This document shows, in pieces, positions 36,125 through 47,560 of a stretch of DNA of 64,000 nucleotides. This DNA is from Blakeslea trispora (Eukaryota > Mucoromycota > Mucoromycetes > Mucorales > Choanephoraceae), in NCBI GenBank assembly GCA_025331445.1, contig JAIWNE010000060.1:1-64000 (forward strand), in the 5' to 3' direction. Every line of letters starts with the position of its first letter. Within the stretch, counting starts at the first letter, position 1. The translations under genes and the position numbers were made by a program. The notes under the pieces were generated by a model, which was not told the origin of the DNA, searched no databases, and worked only from the letters and a program-made list of their open reading frames with translations.

Positions 36125-37410
36125 ATGGAAACTGATTTTTGTGCGCATGTCAATTGGCTTTCATCAATTGAATATCAAAAACACTTGGTAAAAGAGCTAA
36201 GACTAGAAGAAGATAGAGAGCGATATACAAAGATTATAGAAATGTCTAAAGCTATTCAGCGAAAACTTGAGTTTCTCCAAGACAAAAGACCTCAACTTTG
36301 GAAGGAAAATAGAGATATCACCTGGAGTGGTTCTTTTTATACAAAAAAAATACAACATCACGCGATTCATTCCGGGTATCATACGTTTCACTCGTCTATG
36401 CTAACAAAAACCGAGAATTCAGCACGTCAAAAACCTAGCATTGAAACAATATTTGATCCCATTAACCATTGCTGGAATCCTCGTAATCGAAAAGGCACAC
36501 TTTCTTTCACTACCCCCGTTGTCTCTCCTGCACCTATAGATAAGTTGCAGGAAGTACTCATGGATAAAGATGATATTAGCAGTCTTACCAAAAGCGACTA
36601 TAGTAGCAGCACAAGTAGTCAGCTTGACAAAAGCAAAAGTACAAGACCGAGTAGTATCAGCAGCGATGATGAAGAAGAGATTTATTCCACTAGCGTCATT
36701 CATGTAGCTGTAAGAAGGAACGCGTCTTTGTTTAAAATAAACCAATTGAAAGATAATACACCTTCAAATTGCCCATTGTCTTCAACACAGCGCAAAGATT
36801 ACCTTACACCACCTAATTCGCCTCCTGTTCAAGAAGAACTCGTTTTACCTCAAATGATACATATACACAAGGTAATATTTATAGAGAGAAGAAGGAGCCT
36901 GAAAAAATGCCTCACACTACGATAGCGATCTCGACAGAGCTTTAAAGGACTCTTGAGAAGAGAATACCAGTTAAATCAATACAGCATATCCAAAACTAAT
37001 TCAATCCCTTTTACGATTGACGGAACGATATTCAAGACAGTTCATATAGGCACAGGAGAACCTAAGCTATTGCTTAAGTTGGTCATTGTGTCATTGGATT
37101 CTCAAACACCAGAATGTCAGAGACGCTATGGGTTTACTTTTTGGTGGCAAAAGCAAGAGCAAGAGCGCCATCAAGAACAAGCAAAGTTGGTGTTTGCGCC
37201 AGACTCGCTTGTGCAAGAAGCACTTTGCATCTGGATTGAAACTCAGAATCGAAAACTAACGACTCAAATGGTAAGTGAATAAACAATGACAAAAGGACAT
37301 CTATTTATCAAACTTTTTGTTCTTCAATCAAGCCTTCACTAAAAAAAGCAGACGAAATTTTAAGAGATGGCCGAAAACTATATATTGTTTATGATGCCAC
37401 GGTTTTTTGA
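36125..37410 (+). CDS. Unknown conserved-looking protein, three exons
   Basis: Exons 36125-36871, 36926-37270 and 37333-37410 splice in frame to 389 aa. I do not recognise the family. The N-terminal 90 residues are charged and helical (EYQKHLVKELRLEEDRERYT then KIIEMSKAIQRKLEFL), followed by RDITWSGSFYTKKIQHH. The middle is Ser/Asp-rich and disordered (SSTSSQLDKSKSTRPSSISS). The C-terminal 130 residues look folded (FTIDGTIFKTVHIGTGEPKL then LLKLVIVS, YGFTFWWQKQ, LCIWIETQNRKL, YIVYDATVF). The ATG at 36125 is the first in frame. Its stop lies 2 bp from that of the convergent HAD-like gene, so the two transcripts almost certainly overlap at their 3' ends. Confidence 0.75.
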
Positions 37411-37412
37411 GC

Positions 37413-38614
37413 TCAAAGTTTAGCATAATCTTTATTAAGTAATTCAAGTCCAGTTAGCTTCTCTAATTGCTTAACAGCTTCTATAGAATGACCCATTTTA
37501 ACTTCTAACAATTAAGTAAAGTAGTTTAATGAGCTTGTAAATTTATCACAGAAAAATATAACTTTTTTAAAAATAAAATAGATCTCGCTTAACTTACGAA
37601 TAGTAGCAATACCCAACTTGCTTGCTGCTCGAAGATTCATACCAATATCATCTAGAAATATAGCTTCATGGGGTTGAATGCCAATGCTTTTACATGCAAG
37701 TTTATATATCTCAGGATCTGGTTTTCTACGCACTTTACTTAGTAAAATTAGCAAGTAAAAAACACAAAGACAGTTACCTTAAACCCATAACTCGGGACTC
37801 AAAGAAGAAGTCAAATAAGGAACGAAGCTTTTCGGCAGCAGCAGAACCCATTTCTTCGGCTTCCTTAATGTCATCATCAGGCAAATCAAAATTATTTGTT
37901 AATGCGGCAAGCACAAACTGACCACTTGCTGTTTTTTAATGTCAGTTAACTTTGTGTTTCAGCATTATGATTTTTTCTCACTTGCCTTTCAATTTCTCAA
38001 TAGCATGAAAGATATATGGATCAATGTTTGCTGTTTCAGCCATCATCATAGTAAACAATGCTTTACCATTAATCTTGACGTCAGGAATGGTTTCTGGAAT
38101 ATCTAGAAATATGACTGAGTTACTTATTCTATTAGCGTCTAACTTTGTAAAATCAAGTATACCTTTTCCTGATAAAGATAAATAAGAGCGATAATGATCT
38201 TTATTGGAGGAATGAGACAACTGCTTGCCAAAGTCTTCATAAAACTCATGTAGCTTGATCTCGCCTCTTTCTAACTTCTTTAAATGCAAAACGAGATAAA
38301 CAAAGTAACTTGGCAACACACACATTGATAGCTTACTTGAAATGCACCTTGTTCACCTTGCTTTACACTACATGAAAAAGAATTGTAAGATGCTTGTTGG
38401 CGTTCCAACAGAGTTTAGATAGTATACTTTACATAGCAACATTTATGTAATTTCGTGGCAAGCCATTTTCTTTCTCAAATCGATGGATGCCTGCCATTGG
38501 AGACCCAACACAAACACCACCTTACATAAATAAAAAAAATCTTATTAGTTTCTTTCCCCCCTTTTTTATTGAGCTTTATTTACCCAAATCAAATATGACA
38601 GCTTTGAATTTCAT
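37413..38614 (-). CDS. HAD-superfamily hydrolase, ACAD10/EPHX2 N-domain-like
   Basis: Eight exons (38614-38584, 38520-38433, 38367-38337, 38277-38163, 38102-37982, 37924-37778, 37725-37598, 37504-37413) give 250 aa. Motif I is [13 protein letters not shown] with nucleophile Asp9. Motif II is VLAALTNNF, motif III the Lys of [16 protein letters not shown], and motif [21 protein letters not shown]. The cap contains [14 protein letters not shown]. This pattern is that of the HAD domain at the N-terminus of ACAD10 and soluble epoxide hydrolase, here as a free-standing protein. The usual second Asp of DxDxT is Gly11, so classical phosphatase chemistry is doubtful; the substrate is unknown. It is tail-to-tail with the 36125-37410 gene. 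Confidence 0.85.
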
Positions 38615-39933
38615 TGCAACTTTGAGAAAAATCAATGAAAGAGAAAGAAGTTTCGTATTAATAACTAAGCAATCTGTTTGACGGGTTTTAAAATCTTGAA
38701 ATTTCACTTGCTGCTTTCTTTTCTAGCCTATCGTGCTATTTGCTTAGTCACTCAAATTATGGTCGATATAGTTTAATAAATATGAAAACTCGTTTGCAGT
38801 TAATTACAAAAGCTTTTTCTTTGATTTGTTTAAACATTTGAGTAGCATTCATTTTTTCAAAAAATAGTTTTTACTTTCTACTTTCTAATTTTGTGCTTTA
38901 GCTTAAGCACCAATCTCTCGCAAAACGGTATATGGCATTATTCAGCCAAAAAGATAAAATGTTAAAGTCCAAAACTTGAAAAAGTCCTCTTGCTTTTGCT
39001 TTGGTTATTCCAATCATAAAAAATAAAAATACCAGACAAAGGCTATCGATCTGCTAAATAGGAAGCATGTATTTTTTTGGTCAAAATGTTCATAATCATG
39101 AAAGACAAGAAAGACTAACAGTGATATTGGATAAATGGTTAGTGGCAAAGAAACAAATTTTGTCATGCTATAATGAGAGTCTTTGTGCGAAGATGGTATA
39201 TGCTTTGATTTTTGTGCAAAAGAAAGAGGTACAAAAACCTGTCTCTCTATTTCTGTCTGTCTGTTCAAGTAATTTACTTCGAATTTAGACGATTAAATAC
39301 GGACATTGATAAATTGAAAAGCAGACCAAACTAATATAAAGAAGTGACAATAATGACAAAAGGAAACAGAAACAATTTACCACAAAGAAAGATAAAGTAA
39401 CATGTAGATTTTTATACAAATTTAAATCTTTAGAGATGCAACATTGTCATGATAAGCAGAATACTTGAATAAAACAAGAGTGCAAAATAGTCAAGCCATC
39501 TTGAAGCTACTTGAGTAAAGAAAAGACTATTATTAATCAAGAATATTGCTGTCATTATAGGCTCATGGAATAAAGAATACACTCATGTAGCTGCAGAAGC
39601 TTAAAAGAACCATAGCGAAGCTAATATTCTGAGTCAAAAGCTTACACTAACTCAATTATCCAACAAAATATCATCACAAACATGGCATCCAAAGAATCAG
39701 AATACTATGTGTTTTTTAATCGATGTACATTGCGAAACTTCTGACATTCTCTAAGAGATAAGTTTCGATAAATTACTCGAAAAAATAAATCATACTAACT
39801 TAAAGACTATCTTTGACTTAACTTCTTTTTCTAATTTGCGCAATTTATTCTCTCTTGATTGCACAAAAAGGTAAAATGATCAATGTACAAATATTTTTCG
39901 AATAAGCTGCAAAAGATATACACAAAGAATAGA
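38615..39933. other. Intergenic, no gene seen
   Basis: AT-rich between the HAD-like gene (5' side) and the 3' end of the beta-glucosidase gene. Short frames here look random. Confidence 0.5.
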
Positions 39934-42237
39934 TTAAACAGTAAAAGAAGCTGATTGACGAATATCACGACTTGAGGCACCAATATGAAGAGTGAACTTG
40001 CCAGAAGGAACAGTCCATTTGTTGGCGACAGTATTCCAGATACTAACATCAATTTTGGAAAGTTCAAATTTGACTGTCTCCTTTTTGCCCTTTTTCAAAA
40101 AGACCTTCTCGAAGCCACGAAGATGCTTCGGAGGCTCACCGACATTGTCAGGGAAAGAGAGATAAACTTGTACAACTTCAGCACCATCTAGTGCACCCGT
40201 GTTTTCGATAACGATGGAGGCCTTAACAGAGGAAGTCTTTTTGTCAACACTGATTTTTAGTTTAGAATAATCAAAAGTGGTGTAGGAGAGACCATGGCCA
40301 AAGGAAAAAAGAGGCTCAATTTTGGCATGATCAAACCATTTATAGCCCACCAAAAGCTTTTCACTATATACCACGTTTTGACTTGGATCAGGCTTCACAT
40401 TAAAGTCAGATGCTTGCTTAGCAATGGTGTATGGCAAACGGCCTGATGGGTTGACTCTACCAAATACGATATCTGCCAACGTATTGCCAGATTCTTGACC
40501 TTGAAGGCCAGGCCAGACAACAGCCTTGATGTTAGGGTGGTCAATCCAAGGCATCAGAACGGCACCGACAGCGTGAATGACAACGATGGTATTTTTGTTT
40601 GCATCTGCAACAGCCTTGATCTAATGGTATAAGAAAGCGTTAGATATAAAACCATTCACACACGAAATTAAAACTAACCAAATTGTCGCCATTGTGCCAC
40701 AAGGAGATATTGTTACGGTCACCAACATTGCCATCTACAACAACATGCTCTTCACCGGAATCAGAATTGGAGAATACAAAGGCATAATCAGCATCTTTGG
40801 CAGTATCTGTAGCCTTTTGAAGATCCCAGTCATCTAGAGAGGAAACAACACGAACATTATCACCAACAGCATCAGAAAGACCAGCAAGAGGATCAATTAA
40901 GTAAGGGAAATAGGAAGTACCAGAGCCCCAGCCTTGTGCCAATGTACCATTACTATTCAATAAAGAGAAAAAGTAAGTGACAAAACAAATTAAAAGATTA
41001 CTTTTTTTTTCTTAAAGAGAAGTTACCTGCAGCCATGGTTCACACAGTTTATGCCGTTAGGGTCTGGTCCACCATCAGAGCCGATGACAGCAATCTTACT
41101 AATCTTCGTGCGATCAATAGGAAGTGTACCTTTGTTCTTTAAAAAAACAGTAGAAGCAGCACCCATCTCACGAACAAGTTTCTTATGGTTAGACTGAACA
41201 TTAACAAAAGGTGATTCTGATATGTTGAACGAGTTGAGAGCTGTCTTGGGGAAATCAGTGTCTTGACGCATCTTGTACCAGGAAGCAACAATACGCATAG
41301 CCATATCAGTTATTCTGCTTTCATCCACTTGCTTGTCTTCAACAGCCTTGGTCAAATTCTTTCCGAAGTAAGTCAAGCCATCACCCATAATGATGTCGCC
41401 AGGCATGGTCATATCCAGACCACTATTGACTGATTTGGCAGTAGAATGGGTGCCACCCCAATCAGATTGAACAAAGCCTCTGAAACCCAACTCACCCTTC
41501 AATACAGTATTCAAAATGTAATCATCTTCGCAAGCATAAGTGCCGTTGACTTGGTTGTATGAGCACATGACAGAGGCTACACCGGCTTCAACTGAGCGAG
41601 CAAAGGGCCACAGATAAACTTCATGAAGTGTTCTCGTGTCAACATCTGAGGAACCAGTCTTTCTGTTTAATTCTTGCTCGTTTAGAATATAATGCTTAGC
41701 GGTGGCCATAACACCTTCATCTTGAATCCCTTTAATTGTCTCGGCAGACACTACACCGGCCAAGAAAGGATCTTCGCCTTCCGATTCCCAACCACGACCA
41801 CCTTCAGGAGATCGCATAAAGTTCATGGCAGGTCCTAGTTGAACATGAGCGCCTTTGCCGCGAAATTCTCGCCCCATATAACGACCACGCTCATAGATAG
41901 CTTTCTTATCAAAGGAAGCAGCAGCATTGATACCAGCTACACCAGAAGTCACATTATTGGCCGAACGAACACCCAAAGGAGAATCCTGAAGACAAAGTGA
42001 GGGAAACCCGAGCTCTTCCACAGCAAACGTGTTACCTAAGCAGACACCTTTTTTCCAGCCAATGCCTGTTGTAATGTCGACTTTTTGCTCCAACGTCATC
42101 TTGTCAACAAGTACCTTAGCTTTGTCGTAGGCATCGTTCCAAGAGAGAAGTGTCACCTTGGCATCCACTAAATGGTTAACGGTGTTGGCAGCAAACAAAA
42201 GGGTGATAGCTATAGTAGATAGTGGTGAGATATGCAT
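39934..42237 (-). CDS. Secreted GH3 beta-glucosidase
   Basis: Three exons (42237-41027, 40952-40679, 40620-39934) give 723 aa. A signal peptide is evident (MHISPLSTIAITLLFAANTV). The GH3 N-terminal barrel follows: MTLEQKVDITTGIGWKKGVC, GFPSLCLQDSPLGVR, GPAMNFMRSPEGGRGWESEG, ATAKHYILNEQELNR, and the nucleophile motif GFVQSDWGGTHS (Asp259). The second domain carries SGEEHVVVDGNVGDRNNISL, where the acid/base Glu usually lies. A C-terminal fibronectin-III-like domain starts near VKASIVIENTGALDGAEVVQ. Several N-glycosylation sequons are present. It should release glucose from cello-oligosaccharides and other beta-glucosides outside the cell. A TATA box sits 55 bp upstream of the start. Confidence 0.95.
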
Positions 42238-42291
42238 GCTTCTTTTTCCTGAAAATCTGATATGAAAAAGAAAGGGAGGGGTTCAACTGTT

Positions 42292-42298
42292 TATATAA
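42292..42298 (-). promoter_or_regulatory. TATA box of beta-glucosidase gene
   Basis: On the minus strand the sequence reads GCTTATATAAAC, about 55 nt upstream of the ATG at 42237. A TATATAA core at this distance suits a regulated core promoter. Confidence 0.55.
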
Positions 42299-43584
42299 GC
42301 TTCTCATCTTTCCCACTATTGATCCTATGATTAATTCTTTTCAAGCCGGAGAATTCCTGTACCTTTTTGGAAAAGGCATGTTTGAGTATAGGGTAGATCA
42401 TCTAAATGAAAAAAGAAAGGAAAAACTCTTTTATTTTTCTCATAGGCTTTCGTAAGCTTTCCCGCTTTTTTTTGTGTATGGTAAATTTGACAAATCGTTG
42501 ACAATCAGAAAAAAGAAGCCAGTAAAGTTTTCTCAAACTACCTTTCAGTTCTTCTCTCCCGTCTCGTAAAGGTATAGAGACACATATCATCAAAATCTAG
42601 TAAGATCGTGAGAGGAAGCGCAAACAGAAAAAGTCATTTGAGTACATAAAGAAAAGGGAAAGTTTGGGTAAAAAGATATTCCAAAGTTTTCCCTTCTTTG
42701 CTTTTTAAAGATAAACTAACTCCCTTCCTTTACAGGTCAACAAACTTTAAGAAAAAAGCTGACTGTAACAGGTAATAAATGAAAAACAGCTTGATAGTTA
42801 CAAATTAGTTTTGTGTTAGTGTAAACTTGTAGATGTTCAGGCAAAAAAGAAGATGAAAATACATCCTTTCAGAATGGTGAATGCTTTCAAGCATCGGTTA
42901 TGGTGTAACCATTTAGTTTTGCTCTACAGAAAATCCCGTTAACTGGGAGAAAAAAGAAAGTTATCTAGTTTTTTTTTTTTAGAAAACGCATCTGCGTAAT
43001 TTGTACTCGCAACCTTTTTATATCAATTTGACGGGAACTCATATACCTAGTATTCCCTATTCGAGTTGCTTTCTCAACACAGCACCCAATTTCAATGCTT
43101 AAAGAGGCTTGTAGAAACAACAAATCTTGGAAATGAAGAAATAACTTTCTTTTTTATGACTAAATTCGAAATATCAACCATAATAGCGATGACCACATCA
43201 CAACATCCAACTACATACTACCCCTTGATTCTTATGACAATTTCAAGAACTGCACACTATTTCTAAGATTTATATATTTATAATAAAATAAAACAAAAAG
43301 TCTAAAGCTCAGGAAGATATATAAAGTGACTGAACTGACATGAACAAGGTGAACCAAGAATAAGTTCTGCTCTGACAAACATGAACAATTAAAGTCTCGT
43401 AAGCCATCAGTCATGGATCTTGTTGATCCACCCAGTGTTTACAACTTATTTATGCAAGTTTCTGGTTTTCTCTTGTTTGAGTTATTCGATTTTATGGTTC
43501 AATTTAAGCAAGCTGTTTTAAGATGTGAAATAATTTATGATTATTTAGGAAACGACTTGAGATAGAAATTAACTAAATTTGATG
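42299..43584. other. Intergenic, 5' region of beta-glucosidase
   Basis: No ORF supported. The right border is the insertion point of the DIRS element at 43585. Confidence 0.5.
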
Positions 43585-43629
43585 ATTCTGAGTGTCGAAA
43601 CAAGTTCTCTCAGAATTTGTTGAGACTAC

Positions 43630-43734
43630 GAATACAAAATAAGACTGTGTAATCTGTGCTTAATCTTCTTTATTTTTAATGTCAGCGAAAAGTTTTAAAT
43701 TCTATTCTAAGTCTATTGTTGTATTTTTGATCTT
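43630..43734 (+). repeat. DIRS left inverted terminal repeat
   Basis: Starts GAATACAAAATAAGACTGTG and ends TTGTATTTTTGATCTT. Its reverse complement is found intact at 47711-47815. The 45 bp outside it (43585-43629) are unique to the left end and recur, complemented, only in the internal complementary region. Confidence 0.92.
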
Positions 43735-43788
43735 CTTTTTCGCTCGCCTGGTCATTACCGCTTAGATTATAGAATTCCATAAGTTATA

Positions 43789-44646
43789 ATGACTTCAGAC
43801 GAGGAAATGCAACAAATGCGTCAGCAATTACTCGAAACTCAAAACCTTCTTCGACAATTGGTAGCACAGGATGAACCTCAAAGCCACCTTCATTCTTTTG
43901 GCAGACGTCCTCGCTTCGATTGGACACCTGACCTCTTAGTTCAGGACCAGTTTTCACTGGATCGTGACTTGTTTAACACTGAAGTCTTGTCTGACGAAGC
44001 ACGTGGCGATTTGATCGACAAATATCCACCAATTAGGCAATTGAATTATCAGCCACCTCTCACAATGCCAGAAGCAAAGCATCGTATGAACACCTCTCAA
44101 GCAAAAGAGGATGCCACTCTTAAGCACATACAATATCTCTTATCGGGTGCGTTCCGCCCTCTGGATATTCTCGCAAGTGAAATCTGCACCAATGAGATAC
44201 ACAATGACCAATCTCAACGTTTTATTGAGATTATCAAGGACTTGCGTTCGTTGATGCTGAATGTGAACGCCAGCATCAGTTCTTCCCGTACGGACATTGC
44301 TTTTAGGGCAGTTAACCCTAACTTTAGAGCCCCATCAAATGGCAACCAAAACTATCTGATGTCCTCAGAGGCCTTTCAATCAGCAATTAGTCAGCAGACT
44401 ACTGCAAACAAAGCAATGCGAGAAGCTGGATCTCGTGGTAAGCGCAATGGCAGTCAATCTTCTTCCCGCCCTAATGTAGGAAAGAACAATCCGTTTTTTC
44501 GAGACGGTCCGCCCATGGGTCAGGGCGGTCACTCCAACTACAACAACAACAACAGTGGCCCTCGGCCTCAACAAAACTCGTTCTCTCAGCGTCAGAACAC
44601 CAATCCGTTCGTCAAGAACACTCATTTCAATGCCAAGAAGCAGTAA
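43789..44646 (+). CDS. DIRS ORF1, gag-like protein
   Basis: A 285-aa open frame starting MTSDEEMQQMRQQLLETQNL, 55 bp inside the left inverted repeat. The N-terminus is a coiled coil. The middle is helical (PEAKHRMNTSQAKEDATLKH). The C-terminus is rich in Asn, Gly, Ser, Gln and Arg (GGHSNYNNNNSGPRPQQNSF), as in nucleic-acid-binding gag proteins of DIRS elements. There is no CCHC knuckle. It ends at TAA just before the RT frame, which lies in a different register. Confidence 0.85.
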   Translation: MTSDEEMQQMRQQLLETQNLLRQLVAQDEPQSHLHSFGRRPRFDWTPDLLVQDQFSLDRDLFNTEVLSDEARGDLIDKYPPIRQLNYQPPLTMPEAKHRMNTSQAKEDATLKHIQYLLSGAFRPLDILASEICTNEIHNDQSQRFIEIIKDLRSLMLNVNASISSSRTDIAFRAVNPNFRAPSNGNQNYLMSSEAFQSAISQQTTANKAMREAGSRGKRNGSQSSSRPNVGKNNPFFRDGPPMGQGGHSNYNNNNSGPRPQQNSFSQRQNTNPFVKNTHFNAKKQ

Positions 44647-44657
44647 CATTCTGCTCC

Positions 44658-46577
44658 GTGGTAGGAGGAAGGTTGTCCATGTTCCTTTCCGGCTGGACAA
44701 CAATTTGCAACAACAACTGGATGCTCTCCGTCGTTCGCGAAGGATATCAAATCCAGTTCCATTCCCCTCCACCCACAACCACTGCCGGAAAACCAATCAT
44801 CTGCTTCGATCAGACTCAGGACCCGCTTCTGTCTCAGGAAATAGCGGCTCTCCTAGACAAACAGGCAATCGAAGTAGTGCCATACCATCAACAACAAATT
44901 CCGGGATTTTACAGCTCTATGTTTGTAATCCCGAAGAAGACAGGCGGGTCCAGACCTGTCTTCAACCTCAAGGCTCTGAACAAATATGTGGTGTGTCCAA
45001 CCTTCAAGATGGAGACAATCCAAGACGTATCTCGACTCCTACAACCTCACGATTGGATGACTTCCATCGATCTCTCCGATGCGTTTCTTCATATCCCAGT
45101 TCACCCTTCCTCACGTCGTTTTCTTCGGTTCATTTGGAAAGGAATCACCTATCAGTTCAAGACCACTCCCTTTGGCCTTTCAGTGGTCCCTTTCCTCTTC
45201 ACCAAGTTAACCAAGCCTCTCTTGCTTTGGGCTCGTACCCACAACATTCGACTGAGCATGTATCTGGACGACTTGATCATCATCTCGTCTTCGGAGGACC
45301 AGGCAAAACATCACACTTCCTTGGTTATGGGCAAACTTCAGGAACTGGGTTGGCTTGTCAATCCAAAGAAGTCGGTCCTATTGCCAACTCAACATTTGGA
45401 ACATCTAGGTTTTGTCCTGAACACGGAGAACATGACAGCCAATCTCTCCTCCAAGAAATTGAGGGATCTATGCAGGTCGATCAGCCAGGTTCTACGGAAG
45501 CCATTTCAGCCCCCTCGGGTGGTTATGAGCTTAACGATGCGAATCCAAGCAGCAACATTTGCCATCCTGCCGGCTCGACTGTACACCCGCTTTCTTCTTC
45601 AACTGACGACAGAATCAGTCTTCAACAGAAAAGATTGGGATGTCCCTGTTCATCTGCCTCCCTCCTGCACCCAGGAATTACAGTGGTGGAAGGACAATAT
45701 ACACGTGTGGAATGGCCGCAGCCTGATAGCTCAGACCCCAAGCCAGACAATCTATGTCGATGCCAGCGACACGGGTTGGGGTTGCTTTGCACCACTGGAC
45801 AACCAGCAGCCACTACTAGCACATGGCTATTGGACACCTACGGAAGCAAACATGTCGATCAACTGGAGAGAACTACAAGCTGCTTACCTAGCTTTACAAA
45901 CGTTTCCCAACTTGAAGAACATGACAGTGCTGATTCGTACGGACAATACCACTTCTCTCTCATACATCAACAAGCAGGGAGGGACGAAGTCGAGATCCCT
46001 TCTTCTTCTGGCAATCGAACTTTGGAAATGGTGCCTCCAAAGGGGGATTCTCCTCATAGCCCAACACGTCCCAGGAGTCCAGAACGAAATAGCAGACTAC
46101 GAGTCTCGCCGCTTCTTCACCAAGAACCTTTGGCAGATTCACCCGTGGATATTCCAAGGATTGGATCGTCTTTGGGGGCCACATTGTACAGACCTGTTCG
46201 CAGATCGGACGACACACCTCCTACCAAGGTACGTCTCTTGGATGGCGGATCCAGGATCCATTTGGATGGATGCGCTGACCATGGATTGGAACAAGCTGTC
46301 GAACCCTTATATGAATCCGCCTTGGAATCTGATAGGACGATGCCTCGAAAAAGTTCTTCGCGATCGTGTTCGCCAGGTGACAATCATCGTCCCATACTGG
46401 ACTCAAGCTCTTTGGTATCCTCTACTGCTACGCCTGAGTGTAGCTCCTCCGATCATTCTACCACCGAATTGTGTGTCGACCAAGACCCCTTCGACACCAC
46501 ATCCTTTGCACAACCCAACTTGGAGACTCTCCGCGTGGAGGCTATCAAGTCTAGGTTTGCAGCCTCAACTGGCTTGA
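44658..46577 (+). CDS. DIRS ORF2: reverse transcriptase, RNase H and methyltransferase-like domains
   Basis: An open frame of up to 639 codons; the first ATG is at 44679-44681 (MFLSGWTTICNNNWMLSVVR). RT motifs in order: FVIPKKTGGSRPVFNLKALN, MTSIDLSDAFLHIPVHPSSR, TTPFGLSVVPFLFTKL, and the catalytic box MYLDDLIIIS. RNase H follows: IYVDASDTGWGCFAPL, WRELQAAYLAL, IRTDNTTSLSYINKQGG and VQNEIADYESR. The C-terminal part, with CTDLFADRTTHLLPRYVSW and YMNPPWNLI, is the N6-adenine-methyltransferase-like domain of DIRS polyproteins. No stop interrupts it. Its translation start is uncertain and may depend on reinitiation after ORF1. Confidence 0.92.
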   Translation: MVGGRLSMFLSGWTTICNNNWMLSVVREGYQIQFHSPPPTTTAGKPIICFDQTQDPLLSQEIAALLDKQAIEVVPYHQQQIPGFYSSMFVIPKKTGGSRPVFNLKALNKYVVCPTFKMETIQDVSRLLQPHDWMTSIDLSDAFLHIPVHPSSRRFLRFIWKGITYQFKTTPFGLSVVPFLFTKLTKPLLLWARTHNIRLSMYLDDLIIISSSEDQAKHHTSLVMGKLQELGWLVNPKKSVLLPTQHLEHLGFVLNTENMTANLSSKKLRDLCRSISQVLRKPFQPPRVVMSLTMRIQAATFAILPARLYTRFLLQLTTESVFNRKDWDVPVHLPPSCTQELQWWKDNIHVWNGRSLIAQTPSQTIYVDASDTGWGCFAPLDNQQPLLAHGYWTPTEANMSINWRELQAAYLALQTFPNLKNMTVLIRTDNTTSLSYINKQGGTKSRSLLLLAIELWKWCLQRGILLIAQHVPGVQNEIADYESRRFFTKNLWQIHPWIFQGLDRLWGPHCTDLFADRTTHLLPRYVSWMADPGSIWMDALTMDWNKLSNPYMNPPWNLIGRCLEKVLRDRVRQVTIIVPYWTQALWYPLLLRLSVAPPIILPPNCVSTKTPSTPHPLHNPTWRLSAWRLSSLGLQPQLA

Positions 46578-47560
46578 ATGCCAACACCAAGGATCTCATG
46601 ATTGAATCACTCTTAGCAGATACCACTACAAACCGCTCTTACTTGCCTGCTCAACGCTTGTTCGTTCTGTGGGCACATCACCACCATGTCGCCGTGAACA
46701 CTTTTCACTCTGACGACCTGATCAATTTCTTAAGTGATCTGCATCGTAGGAAGAAGTACCAAGTGGCAACTCTTCTCCTTGCTCGCTCTGCTGTAACTCG
46801 CTTCCACGTAAATCCCAATTCTCTCTCCAAAGACGGCAACATCAGCAAATATCTGAATGCGCTGAAGGCCTTGGCCCCGCCAGTCCGGATTCATCGTCCC
46901 ACCATTGATCTCTCTCCCACCTTCCGTGCTTTGCGCATGGAAGACCCCTCTACAATGCAGTTTGCACCTCTGCAGAGAAAACTCGCCTTTCTGCTTGCGT
47001 TTGTCTGCTTCTTACGCCCTTCGGATTTGGCTCGTATTCCTTTTGGATCCGTTGTAGTCCAAGACAATCAACAGCTGCTCTTTGATGTCGTCGCTCCAAA
47101 GGAAAAACGGGGTCACCGTCGCATTATCAAATCTTTCGCAGTAAAACCCCACGCTGATCCATTGATGTGCCCTATCCTTACGCTCAATGCTCTCTTGCGT
47201 TATCGGTCTCAGGCGCCCTCCTCTTGCACGAATCTGTTTGTGAATACTATTTCACATGCCTCCCCTCTGGCAATTCGTACGATTGGTATCTGGCTCAAGA
47301 CCTATGTTAAGCTGTCAACATCTGATAGCAGAGTCTCTGTCCGGTCGCTTGCCTCCTCTCTCGCCTTACGCATGGGAATACCAAAAGAAGACGTGGTCAC
47401 AATGGGTAACTGGGCAAACTCTCAGGTCTTTGAAGCTCATTACCGCCGCGAACATTTGAGTCAATTTGATTTCACCAATTCTCTGTTGTCTTTGTCGACT
47501 GAAGATATTGAGGTTGATGAACAATTCTTTGACGCAGTTGATACTTTAAACTCTGAATAA
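46418..47560 (+). CDS. DIRS ORF3: tyrosine recombinase
   Basis: This domain lies in the third plus frame, which happens to be open from 44555 to the TAA at 47558-47560. Only the last 350 or so codons look like protein: an N-terminal SAM-like domain (SRFAASTGLNANTKDLMIES, FLSDLHRRKKYQVATLLLAR) and the catalytic half. The first active-site Arg is in FVCFLRPSDLARIPF. The second Arg is in DSRVSVRSLASSLALRMGIP. The nucleophile Tyr is in SQVFEAHYRREHLS, after a tryptophan helix (MGNWANS). This replaces the integrase of LTR elements and inserts the circular DNA. The exact start is unclear because it overlaps the ORF2 end. Confidence 0.9.
   Translation, partial: SSTATPECSSSDHSTTELCVDQDPFDTTSFAQPNLETLRVEAIKSRFAASTGLNANTKDLMIESLLADTTTNRSYLPAQRLFVLWAHHHHVAVNTFHSDDLINFLSDLHRRKKYQVATLLLARSAVTRFHVNPNSLSKDGNISKYLNALKALAPPVRIHRPTIDLSPTFRALRMEDPSTMQFAPLQRKLAFLLAFVCFLRPSDLARIPFGSVVVQDNQQLLFDVVAPKEKRGHRRIIKSFAVKPHADPLMCPILTLNALLRYRSQAPSSCTNLFVNTISHASPLAIRTIGIWLKTYVKLSTSDSRVSVRSLASSLALRMGIPKEDVVTMGNWANSQVFEAHYRREHLSQFDFTNSLLSLSTEDIEVDEQFFDAVDTLNSE

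Noticed and set aside
44555..46417. 1001-codon open frame taken as one protein
   Set aside because: Only the last third resembles protein (tyrosine recombinase). The earlier part is the shadow of the RT/RNase H frame.
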